NCBI GenBank assembly: GCA_959018215.1
Contig: CAUEKL010000092.1
Coordinates: 1 to 8,619, forward strand
Origin: an uncultured Gemmiger sp.
Lineage (GTDB): Bacteria > Bacillota > Clostridia > Oscillospirales > Ruminococcaceae
Direction: 5' to 3'
Length of the DNA stretch: 8,619 nt
In this document: in pieces, positions 1 through 6,153 of the stretch
How positions within the stretch are numbered: position 1 is the first letter of the stretch
Layout: every line of letters starts with the position of its first letter
Program-made: the position numbers and the translations under genes
The notes under the pieces: generated by a model
The model's database searches: none
What the model was told of the DNA's origin: nothing
Seen by the model: only the letters and a program-made list of their open reading frames with translations

Positions 1-167
1 GCAAGGAGCAGGAACGGCTGAAAACCCGAATGTCCCAGACCGAAAAGCTGGAGTCTCTGCTGGAAAGCAGCGACACCGAGGCGGCCGTGGCGGCTTCTCT
101 GGCCTTGCTGAAGGAAAAGCGGCCGGATTTGCTGAAAGAAGAAATGCGGCGCACCAAAACGCTCTGA
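1..167 (+). CDS. 3' end of an unrecognised gene (partial)
   Basis: An open frame enters from the left edge (first complete codon at position 3) and stops at TGA 165-167, giving about 54 C-terminal residues. The peptide is highly charged and looks helical: it is rich in Lys, Glu, Leu and Arg, has a run of small Ala/Ser residues in the middle, and ends in RRTKTL. It has no membrane segment, Cys pair or motif that I recognise. Codon use matches the rest of the window and a strong terminator follows 20 nt after the stop, so it is very likely a real gene end. The helical, Glu/Lys-rich character would suit a coiled-coil tail, but this does not identify the product. Function unknown. Confidence 0.7.
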   Translation, partial: KEQERLKTRMSQTEKLESLLESSDTEAAVAASLALLKEKRPDLLKEEMRRTKTL

Positions 168-187
168 CCGGTCTGCCGGTGAGAAAC

Positions 188-233
188 GCAAACAAAACCA
201 GCCCTGCCGGAAGGCAGGGCTGGTTTTGTTTGC
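188..233 (+). terminator. Perfect 21-bp hairpin terminator after the partial gene
   Basis: The left arm 188-208 and right arm 213-233 are exact reverse complements over 21 bp, with a GGAA loop (209-212). The core is GCCCTGCC/GGCAGGGC. The outer stem pairs an A-rich left side with a T-rich right side (TGGTTTTGTTTG), so the U-tract lies inside the stem. The A/T symmetry would let it act in both directions. It lies 20 nt after the stop codon at 165-167 and insulates the downstream glycosidase block from the upstream gene. Confidence 0.85.
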
Positions 234-325
234 CCGGCCAAAAAGCGGAAGGATACCGGGAACTCAAACAAGTGGAGCGTGCCGCAAGGGGCTGCAAAAT
301 CCTTGCTTGCCAAGAGAAAAGATGG

Positions 326-337
326 TTTGCCCGCAAA
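326..337. promoter_or_regulatory. Candidate operator: TTTGC-CC-GCAAA inverted repeat
   Basis: A perfect 5-bp inverted repeat around a CC centre lies directly upstream of the extended -10 at 342, covering the space where a -35 box would sit. A protein bound here could block or replace -35 recognition. The TTGC/GCAA half-words recur at the GH10 promoter (3137-3153). The site is short and could arise by chance. Confidence 0.3.
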
Positions 338-341
338 GATA

Positions 342-350
342 TGCTATACT
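342..350 (+). promoter_or_regulatory. Extended -10 promoter upstream of GH2
   Basis: TGC-TATACT matches an extended -10 box (TGN followed by a near-consensus TATAAT). No good -35 hexamer lies at 16-18 nt: the bases there read around ATGGTT. A promoter that relies on the TGn extension, possibly with an activator, is therefore the best reading. The start of transcription would fall near 357. The GH10 promoter has the same ATGCTATA core. Confidence 0.55.
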
Positions 351-574
351 GTGTTCAACGAAGGAATATCCCGGCTTTGGCACCGTGACCGCCTGCGGCA
401 GGAAAAAAGCACAACGAACAACACAGAGACGGAAACGAGACAGAACAGGGAAGCTTCCGGCTCTATAACCTTTCCGGGCGCCTGAGCGGCGTCACCATCA
501 GCGCAATCCCCACCAGCTTTGCAGGCGCATGGGCGTGGCAGTCCTTCCGGCTGCCGGGCGGGGTTCATTTTTTG

Positions 575-580
575 AAGGAG
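575..580 (+). promoter_or_regulatory. Ribosome binding site that sets the GH2 start
   Basis: AAGGAG lies 6 nt before ATG 587. An in-frame TTG at 572 sits immediately before this site and has no Shine-Dalgarno of its own, so ATG 587 is the chosen start. Confidence 0.85.
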
Positions 581-586
581 CCATCT

Positions 587-2962
587 ATGAACAGAACATC
601 CTTTGACGAACACTGGACCTTCCGCCGTCTGGAAGAGCCGGGCCCCGGTACGCCGGTGACCCTGCCCCATGACGCCATGCTGGCCGAGCCCCGCCGCCCG
701 GACAGCGCCGGCGGTACCAATACCGGCTGGTATGTCGGGCGGGACTACCTGTACGAAAAGACCTTCTGCTTTTCTCCCGCATGGGAGGGCAAAACGCTGC
801 TGCTGGAATTTGAGGGGGTCTACCACAATGCCCAGGTCTGGCTCAACGGCAAACAGCTGGCTTCCCGCCCCTACGGGTACACCAACTTCTATGTGGATCT
901 GACCGGCAGACTGGACCGGCAGCAGCCCAACTGCCTGCAGGTCGTTGCCCGCAATGCGGACCAGCCCAACAGCCGTTGGTATTCCGGTGCGGGTATCTAC
1001 CGCCCGGTCGCCCTGTGGACCGCCCCGGCGGAATATATCCCGGCCAACGGGCTCAAGGTCCGCACCCTGCGCCTGGACCCGCCCACCGCCGAAGTCACGG
1101 TGACGACCACCGGCTCCGGTCCCGTGCGGGTGGAAATTGCGCAGGGCAAGACGGTGCTGGCATCGGCAGAAGCCGTCAGCAAGGGCAGGGTCGTGCTGAC
1201 CCTGCCGCTGCCGGACGCCGAACCATGGAGCCCCGAACATCCCCGCCTGTATACCTGCCGGGCCGCTTTCGGCACCGACACCGCCGAAACCGCCTTCGGC
1301 CTGCGCACCCTGGAATGGGGGGCAAAGGGCCTGCTGCTCAACGGCAGACGGGTGATTCTGCGGGGGGCCTGCATCCACCATGACAACGGCATCCTGGGCG
1401 CCTGCTGTTACCCCGATGCGGAGGAGCGCAAAATCCGCCTGCTGCAAAAGGCCGGGTACAACGCCGTCCGCTCGGCCCACAACCCGTGTTCCAAGGCCCT
1501 GCTGGACGCCTGCGACCGCCTGGGAATGCTGGTTATGGATGAGTATGTGGATATGTGGTACATCCATAAAACCGAACACGATTATGCTTCCTGTTTTTTG
1601 GACTGGTGGAAGCAGGACCTGCGGGAGATGGTGGACAAGGATTACAACCACCCTTCGGTGATGCTCTACTCCACCGGCAATGAAGTCAGCGAGACCGCCC
1701 AGCCCAAGGGCATCGCCCTTACCGGGGAACTCACCCGATACCTCCACAGCCTGGACCCGGGCCGCTCGGTAAGCTGCGGGGTGAATATCTTCTTCAACTT
1801 CCTATCCTCCGTCGGTTTCGGGGTGTACAGCGACGCCAGGGCCAAAAAAGAAGCCGAACGGACCGGGAAAAAGCAAAAGAAGAAGGCGGTTGGCAGTGAA
1901 TTTTTCAACAATCTGGCCGGCCTTTTGGGGGACGAATTCATGAAGCGGGGCGCCACCCTGCCTGCCTGTGACCGAAAGACCCGGGACGCGTTTGCCAACA
2001 TGGATGTGGCCGGGTACAACTACGGTATCTACCGGTACCCCCACGACCTGAAGAAATATCCCCACCGCCTGATTCTGGGCAGCGAGACCTTCTGCAAGGA
2101 TGCGGCCCGCTTCTACGACCTGGCCAAAAACGAACCCCGCCTCATCGGCGACTTTGTATGGGCCGGGATGGACTACCTGGGAGAGGTGGGCATCGGTGCC
2201 TGGGAGTATGCGGATGATGCCCCCGACTTCTCCCACGGGCCGGGCTGGGTGGCTGCGGGCAGCGGCCGCCTGGACCTGACCGGCTCCCCCTGGGGCGAAG
2301 TGCTCTACACCCGGGTGGCCTTTGAGTTGGAAACCAAGCCCTGCCTGGCCGTATGGCCGGTGAATCACAGCGGGGAAAAGCATTCTCCCTCGGCCTGGCG
2401 GATGTCCAACGCCCTGGAAAGCTGGAGCTGGGCGGGCTGCGAAGGACGTACGGCGGAGGTGGAAGTCTACAGCCGGGCTGCCCGGGTGGAACTGCTGCTC
2501 AACGGCAGACCTGTGGGCCGCAAGCCGCTGAAAAACTGCGTGGCACGGTTCCGCCTGCCTTATGCGCCGGGAACGCTGGAAGCAGTGGCGTATGACGAGG
2601 CGGGCCGGCAGACCGGACGCAGCGCCCTGCACACCGCCGCGGAACCCACCCGGCTGCAGGCTGTGCCCGAACAGTCTGCGGTGGCCTCCGGCCGCCTGGC
2701 CTTCATCCGGCTGCAGTATGCCGATGAATCCGGCACCGTCAAGCCCCTGGAACGGGGAACGCTGCGGGTCAGGGTCACCGGCGGGCACCTGCTGGGGCTG
2801 GGCAGCGGCTGCCCGTACAATGCCGCCGGCTTTCTGACCGACACCACCGATACCTACTACGGCCGGGCCCTGGCCGTGGTCCAGGCGGACGGTACCGGGC
2901 CGGTGGAACTCACCGTGACCGACGGACGGCTGGAAGGCAGCTGCCGGGTGGCGCTGGACTGA
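587..2962 (+). CDS. Glycoside hydrolase family 2 protein (beta-galactosidase/beta-glucuronidase-like), cytoplasmic
   Basis: This 791-residue retaining exo-glycosidase belongs to the GH2 clan. The N-terminal jelly-roll sugar-binding domain (about 1-150) shows the family signatures: Trp-Tyr after NTG, FEGVYHNAQVWLNGK, and SRWYSGAGIYRPV. An Ig-like domain follows (about 150-240). The TIM barrel starts around RGACIHHDNG and contains VRSAHNP. The acid/base is Glu366 in STGNEV. The nucleophile is predicted to be Glu500 in LGSETF. Beyond the barrel are a DUF4982-like domain (PVNHSGEKHSPSAWRMSN region) and a C-terminal beta-sandwich. The barrel carries a Lys-rich insert (about residues 415-435) before GSEFFNNLAG. 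There is no signal peptide, so it should act on imported oligosaccharides. Next to GH10 and GH39 enzymes it probably removes a galactosyl, arabinopyranosyl or glucuronyl decoration. The exact substrate cannot be read from sequence. Start chosen from AAGGAG at 575-580. Confidence 0.9.
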   Translation: MNRTSFDEHWTFRRLEEPGPGTPVTLPHDAMLAEPRRPDSAGGTNTGWYVGRDYLYEKTFCFSPAWEGKTLLLEFEGVYHNAQVWLNGKQLASRPYGYTNFYVDLTGRLDRQQPNCLQVVARNADQPNSRWYSGAGIYRPVALWTAPAEYIPANGLKVRTLRLDPPTAEVTVTTTGSGPVRVEIAQGKTVLASAEAVSKGRVVLTLPLPDAEPWSPEHPRLYTCRAAFGTDTAETAFGLRTLEWGAKGLLLNGRRVILRGACIHHDNGILGACCYPDAEERKIRLLQKAGYNAVRSAHNPCSKALLDACDRLGMLVMDEYVDMWYIHKTEHDYASCFLDWWKQDLREMVDKDYNHPSVMLYSTGNEVSETAQPKGIALTGELTRYLHSLDPGRSVSCGVNIFFNFLSSVGFGVYSDARAKKEAERTGKKQKKKAVGSEFFNNLAGLLGDEFMKRGATLPACDRKTRDAFANMDVAGYNYGIYRYPHDLKKYPHRLILGSETFCKDAARFYDLAKNEPRLIGDFVWAGMDYLGEVGIGAWEYADDAPDFSHGPGWVAAGSGRLDLTGSPWGEVLYTRVAFELETKPCLAVWPVNHSGEKHSPSAWRMSNALESWSWAGCEGRTAEVEVYSRAARVELLLNGRPVGRKPLKNCVARFRLPYAPGTLEAVAYDEAGRQTGRSALHTAAEPTRLQAVPEQSAVASGRLAFIRLQYADESGTVKPLERGTLRVRVTGGHLLGLGSGCPYNAAGFLTDTTDTYYGRALAVVQADGTGPVELTVTDGRLEGSCRVALD

Positions 2963-3096
2963 GCTTTGCCCCGCCGGCTCCTGTTCCGGCAAAAGGGCGG
3001 AGTTCCCCTGGAAGAGCAGAAAACCGGGCCCCGGATCGTCGGTTCCTGACCGGGATTGCCGGGAAAGCCCCTGTTCGACGCGGGAATCTCCGGAAA

Positions 3097-3126
3097 GCAA
3101 AGAGCAAAAAACGAGCAAAAAGCAAG
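3097..3126 (+). repeat. Cluster of GCAA/A-tract words upstream of the GH10 promoter
   Basis: GCAAA, GCAAAAAA, GCAAAAA and GCAAG begin at 3097, 3104, 3115 and 3122, with spacings of 7, 11 and 7 nt. The A-rich tract sits about 40-70 nt upstream of the -10, where an UP element or activator sites could lie. In this GC-rich window an A-run cluster stands out. A regulatory role is inferred only. Confidence 0.35.
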
Positions 3127-3136
3127 AGAAACTCCT

Positions 3137-3153
3137 TTGCTTTTGAGGAGCAA
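3137..3153. promoter_or_regulatory. Candidate operator: TTGCT-N7-AGCAA inverted repeat
   Basis: TTGCT (3137-3141) and AGCAA (3149-3153) are exact inverted half-sites around TTTGAGG. Flanking TCCT and AGGA extend the symmetry if one base of offset is allowed. It overlaps the expected -35 region of the GH10 promoter and resembles the TTTGC/GCAAA site at the GH2 promoter, so one regulator could control both. The match is short and unproven. Confidence 0.3.
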
Positions 3154-3166
3154 CAGGATGGGAAAA

Positions 3167-3175
3167 TGCTATAAT
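3167..3175 (+). promoter_or_regulatory. Extended -10 promoter of the GH10-GH39 operon
   Basis: TGC-TATAAT is a perfect extended -10. TTGAGG (3143-3148) is too far away (21 nt) for a normal -35, and nothing better lies at 17 nt. Transcription would start near 3182, leaving a leader of about 33 nt before ATG 3215. GH10 and GH39 would thus be transcribed separately from GH2, although read-through from GH2 is possible because no convincing terminator lies between 2963 and 3130. Confidence 0.65.
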
Positions 3176-3201
3176 GAAAGAAAAATTCTGGCCCGTCCGC
3201 C

Positions 3202-3207
3202 AAGGAG
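3202..3207 (+). promoter_or_regulatory. Ribosome binding site that sets the GH10 start
   Basis: AAGGAG(G) lies about 7 nt before ATG 3215. The frame is open further upstream to 3056, but that extension would cross the promoter and lacks its own binding site, so the start is placed at 3215. Confidence 0.85.
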
Positions 3208-3214
3208 GCTTCCC

Positions 3215-4480
3215 ATGACTGCATATGAACATCGAAAGAGCCGGATGACCCTCCGGCTCTGCGACGCTGCCGGCCGTCCGCTGGCCAATACCACGGTTCC
3301 CTACACCCTGCTTTGCCACGAGTTTCTTTTCGGCTGCGGCGCCTTTGACACCCTGCCCGCCACCGCACCGGCGGGGGAGAAGACCCCGGACGGCGCCCCC
3401 GCCCTGACCGCCGACCGGCAGGCCTTTTACCGGGACCGGGTCCAAGAATGGCTGGGGGTGTTCAACTACGGCACCCTGCCTTTTTACTGGGGACAGTATG
3501 AGCCCACCGAAGGCCACCCCATGACCGAAAGCCGGATGCGGGCCGCCCGGTTCCTGCGGGACCGGGGGGTACAGGTCAAGGGTCACCCTCTGTGCTGGCA
3601 CACCGTCTGCGCCGACTGGCTGCTGGAATACGACAACAAGACCATCCTGCAAAAGCAGCTGGACCGCATCCAGCGGGAGGTGAGCACCTTCCGGGGCGTG
3701 GTGGACATCTGGGATGTGATTAACGAGGTCATCAACATGCCGGTGTACACCAGGGAAAACGCCGTCACCCGGCTGTGCCGCTGGCTGGGTCCGGTGGAGC
3801 TGGTCAAACAGGTGTTTGCGGCGGCCAGGCAGGCCAACCCGGACGCGGTGCTGCTCATCAATGACTACAACCTCTCGGACAAATACCGGGACCTGATCGC
3901 CGCCTGTCTGGATGCCGGGGTGCCTATCTCGGCCATCGGGCTGCAGACCCACCAGCACCAGGGCTATATGGGCAAAGAACGGCTGGAGGAGGTGCTGGAC
4001 CGGTTCTCGGTCTTCGGCCTGCCCCTCCATTTCACCGAGAACACCCTTCTTTCCGGGCCTCTCATGCCCGCAGGTGTCCGGGACTGGAACAGCTACCACC
4101 CCGACCCCTGGCCCACCACCCCGGAAGGGGAGGAGCGCCAGCGCCGGGAATGGAAGGAGATGCTGGAACTCCTCTTTGCCCATCCGCTGGTGCAGGCGGT
4201 CACCGCCTGGGACTTTGCGGACGGCGCCTGGATGAACGCACCCAGCGGCCTGGTGCGGGCGGACAACACCCCCAAGCCCAGCTACCGGGAACTGCAGCGG
4301 CTGATTCGGGAAGAGTGGACTTCCCGGGGCGTGCTGCACACCGACGAAAACGGCATGGCCGAGCTGGCGGGCTTCCGGGGCCTCTACCGCCTGGAAACCG
4401 ACCACGCCCAGGGTCAGGTGACCCTGGGGGCCCACCCCGGCGCCCCGGTGACCCCGGTGCGGCTGGACCCGCTGCCCTGA
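3215..4480 (+). CDS. GH10 endo-1,4-beta-xylanase, cytoplasmic
   Basis: This 421-residue family 10 retaining xylanase cleaves beta-1,4-xylosidic bonds. An N-terminal beta-rich segment (about 1-45: RKSRMTLRLCDAAGRPL, then HEFLFGCG) precedes the (beta/alpha)8 barrel, as in many GH10 enzymes from gut and soil bacteria. Barrel signatures are KGHPLCWH (122-129) with Trp135, the acid/base Glu171 in WDVINEV, LQTHQH with His246, the nucleophile Glu275 in HFTEN, and the late WDFADGAWMN followed by PKPSY. A short C-terminal beta segment (GFRGLYRLE) ends the protein. The nucleophile motif reads TEN rather than the common TELD, marking a divergent branch. There is no signal peptide, so it should trim imported xylo-oligosaccharides rather than polymeric xylan. 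The gene is first in an operon with the GH39 gene 33 nt downstream. Confidence 0.9.
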   Translation: MTAYEHRKSRMTLRLCDAAGRPLANTTVPYTLLCHEFLFGCGAFDTLPATAPAGEKTPDGAPALTADRQAFYRDRVQEWLGVFNYGTLPFYWGQYEPTEGHPMTESRMRAARFLRDRGVQVKGHPLCWHTVCADWLLEYDNKTILQKQLDRIQREVSTFRGVVDIWDVINEVINMPVYTRENAVTRLCRWLGPVELVKQVFAAARQANPDAVLLINDYNLSDKYRDLIAACLDAGVPISAIGLQTHQHQGYMGKERLEEVLDRFSVFGLPLHFTENTLLSGPLMPAGVRDWNSYHPDPWPTTPEGEERQRREWKEMLELLFAHPLVQAVTAWDFADGAWMNAPSGLVRADNTPKPSYRELQRLIREEWTSRGVLHTDENGMAELAGFRGLYRLETDHAQGQVTLGAHPGAPVTPVRLDPLP

Positions 4481-4513
4481 ACAGAAAAAGAGCCAAAGCA
4501 GGAGGAAACCACC

Positions 4514-6022
4514 ATGGTACAAAAACAGTTTGTCATCCGGCCGGGCACGGCGGTGCCTTTTCATAACCGGGTGGATTTCTGCATCGGCACCGGGCGCATG
4601 GGCCTGGCCCTGCAACAGGAATACCAGGACCAGCTGGCCCTGGTACAGCGGGAGATCGGCTTTTCCCACATCCGGGGGCACGGGCTGTTCTGCGATGACA
4701 TGGCCATCTATCAGGAATACACCGACGAGTCCGGTGCCCGCCGGGCGGAGTACAACTTCACCTACCTGGACCGGGTGATGGACAGCTACCGCCGCCTGGG
4801 GCTGCGGCCCTTCCTGGAGCTGGGCTTCATGCCCGCCAAGCTGGCCAGCGGGGATCAGACGGTCTTTTATTGGAAGGGCAACGTCACCCCGCCCGCAAGC
4901 TACGACGCCTGGTGCGCGCTGGTCCAGGCTCTGCTGCGCCATCTGGTGGACCGCTACGGCGCCGACGATGTGTGTACCTGGCCGGTGGAGGTGTGGAACG
5001 AGCCCAACCTGGCGGGCTTCTGGAAGGAGGCGGATATGGCGGAATACTTCCGCCTGTTTGCCCGGACCTTTGCCGCAGTCAAGGCGGTGGACGCCCGGTT
5101 CCAGGTGGGCGGCCCGGCCATCTGCGGGGTGGACGACAAGCGCTGGCTGCGCTGCTTCCTGGAATTCTGCCGCAAGGAAGGGCTGCATCCCGACCACATC
5201 ACCCGCCATCACTACGGGGTGAATCCCCCGGACCGGGTGGGACACTACGCCTACACCACCCTCCAGGACCCGGAGGAGGGCTTTGCCTCCCTGCAGGCCA
5301 GCCGGAAAATCGTGGACAGCTTCCCGGAATTCCGGGGCCTGCCCATCCATCTCACCGAGTTCAGCACCTCCTACTGCCCCAACAGCCCCCTGCACGACAC
5401 CAACCGGAACGCGGCCTGCATCGCCTACCAGCTGTCCCGGCTGGGGGACTGGAACGAATCCTACTCCTACTGGACTTTCGGGGATGTGTTCGAGGAGGAG
5501 GGGGTTCCCTTCACCCCCTTCCACGGGGGCTTCGGTCTGGTGGCCGACGGCTGCATCCCCAAGCCCACCTTCTGGACCTTTGCCTTCTTCAAGCGGCTGC
5601 AGGGGACCTGCGTCCACCGCAGCCGGGACGCGGTCATCGTGCAGCGCCCGGAGGGCAGTTACCGGGGCGTGGCCTGGAACCGCACCCGCGACGGCAGCGG
5701 CGAGACCCTGGAACTGCAGTTCACCCTGCCCGCAGCGGAAGGCCGGTACTGCCTGCTCACCCGGACGGTGGACGAGGACACCTGCAACCCGCTGAAAGTC
5801 TGGCATGACCTGGGGGAGCCCGCCTGCCTGAGCGACGCCCAGAAGGAGCTGCTGCAGGATAGTGCCCGGCCCTTGAACCGGACCGTCAGTGTGGCGGCAG
5901 ACAAGGGAACTGCGGCTGTCAGCTTGTGCCTGCAGCCCGACGCTGTGGTCTATTTTGAGCTGTCCCCGGCGCCGCTGCACCCCGACCGGGGGTATGACTA
6001 CCGCCGGGTGATGGGCCGGTGA
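4514..6022 (+). CDS. GH39 beta-xylosidase, cytoplasmic
   Basis: This 502-residue enzyme has the usual full length of bacterial GH39 beta-xylosidases. It removes xylose from the non-reducing end of xylo-oligosaccharides with retention. The barrel contains the acid/base Glu163 in VWNEPNLAGFW and the predicted nucleophile Glu282 in HLTEFS. The characterised Thermoanaerobacterium XynB uses Glu160 and Glu277, which agrees closely. HHYG and the YWTFGDVFEE segment are also typical. The C-terminal beta-sandwich includes the family phrases RTVDEDTCNPLKVWHDLG and LSDAQKELLQ. GGAGG at 4501-4505 lies 8 nt before ATG 4514. There is no signal peptide. It would act directly on GH10 products, and its placement 33 nt after GH10 indicates co-transcription. 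Some GH39 members use other substrates, but context favours xylosides. Confidence 0.92.
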   Translation: MVQKQFVIRPGTAVPFHNRVDFCIGTGRMGLALQQEYQDQLALVQREIGFSHIRGHGLFCDDMAIYQEYTDESGARRAEYNFTYLDRVMDSYRRLGLRPFLELGFMPAKLASGDQTVFYWKGNVTPPASYDAWCALVQALLRHLVDRYGADDVCTWPVEVWNEPNLAGFWKEADMAEYFRLFARTFAAVKAVDARFQVGGPAICGVDDKRWLRCFLEFCRKEGLHPDHITRHHYGVNPPDRVGHYAYTTLQDPEEGFASLQASRKIVDSFPEFRGLPIHLTEFSTSYCPNSPLHDTNRNAACIAYQLSRLGDWNESYSYWTFGDVFEEEGVPFTPFHGGFGLVADGCIPKPTFWTFAFFKRLQGTCVHRSRDAVIVQRPEGSYRGVAWNRTRDGSGETLELQFTLPAAEGRYCLLTRTVDEDTCNPLKVWHDLGEPACLSDAQKELLQDSARPLNRTVSVAADKGTAAVSLCLQPDAVVYFELSPAPLHPDRGYDYRRVMGR

Positions 6023-6050
6023 AGCCCGCCTGGGAAAAAATCAAATTTTT
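6013..6050 (+). other. Weak hairpins at the end of GH39 (possible partial terminator)
   Basis: GGGC (6013-6016) can pair with GCCC (6024-6027) across the GH39 stop codon. It is followed by an A/T palindrome, AAAAAT-CAA-ATTTTT (6036-6050). Neither makes a strong GC stem with a T-run, so termination here is doubtful. Read-through into the next unit is possible, and the palindrome may instead be a binding site. Confidence 0.25.
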
Positions 6051-6060
6051 GTATGACCGG

Positions 6061-6089
6061 TGAATGGATTTCCTCCCCCCAATCGTATC
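6061..6089 (+). promoter_or_regulatory. Candidate ECF-type promoter of the secreted protein/sigma/anti-sigma unit
   Basis: TGAATG (6061-6066) and CGTATC (6084-6089) are 17 nt apart. This resembles the TGAAAC...CGT(C/A) pattern that ECF sigma factors use, and no sigma-A-like promoter stands out. If it is real, the sigma factor encoded downstream would drive its own unit. The match is partial. A CCCCCC run lies in the spacer. Transcription would start near 6096. Confidence 0.3.
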
Positions 6090-6098
6090 AGGGGTGAA

Positions 6099-6136
6099 GG
6101 CGGAAAGAAAACCGCCCAACACAGCCCCGGCGGGGC
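6099..6136 (+). other. Two tandem stem-loops in the leader before the small secreted protein
   Basis: GGCGG (6099-6103) pairs with CCGCC (6112-6116) around an A-rich loop. GCCCC (6124-6128) pairs with GGGGC (6132-6136) around a GGC loop. The second hairpin ends 3 nt before the ribosome binding site GGGAGG (6140-6145), so it could affect translation or transcript stability. It has no T-run and is not an intrinsic terminator. Confidence 0.35.
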
Positions 6137-6153
6137 AAAGGGAGGAACTTCGG

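Larger units (their letters stand above)
234..586 (+). other. Non-coding stretch with promoter and long leader of the GH2 gene
   Basis: I see no supported gene here. Small open frames in this stretch lack a good start with a ribosome binding site and run across each other. The first part (about 280-350) is richer in A and T and holds several GCAA/TTGC words plus a TGC-extended -10. The part after about 357 would be a leader of roughly 230 nt. It holds a 10-bp palindrome GGAAGCTTCC (449-458) and a short CCTG-CGG-CAGG hairpin (392-402) followed by an A-run. From 389 to 586 the frame is open in phase with the GH2 gene and, from about 450 on, its codons end mostly in G or C. It has no ATG, GTG or TTG until the TTG at 572. 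Confidence 0.5.

Noticed and set aside
179..485. Three overlapping plus-strand open frames of 68-80 codons
   Set aside because: They begin at GTG or TTG without ribosome binding sites, the first spans the terminator hairpin, and the others cross the promoter and leader. No conserved motif is seen.
344..1747. Open frame of 467 codons on the minus strand
   Set aside because: It has the same codon-register shadow origin opposite GH2 and its leader, with no family motif.
2965..3005. Possible terminator after GH2 (GCCGG/CCGGC hairpin)
   Set aside because: The stem is only 5 bp with an 8-nt loop and is followed by AAAAGGG rather than a T-run.
3056..3214. N-terminal extension of the GH10 gene
   Set aside because: It would cross the extended -10 promoter and lacks a ribosome binding site, whereas ATG 3215 has a strong one.
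1802..5980. Open frame of 1392 codons on the minus strand across GH2, GH10 and GH39
   Set aside because: It lies in exact codon register opposite the three glycosidase genes, which all share the same frame. It is open only because those genes avoid TTA, CTA and TCA codons. It ends at a single CTA Leu codon at 1802-1804. The peptide is Gly/Pro/Val-rich low complexity, and the plus-strand genes have clear catalytic motifs.
6064..6153. N-terminal extension of the small secreted protein
   Set aside because: It would place 30 polar residues before the signal peptide and cross the leader hairpins. GGGAGG points to ATG 6154.
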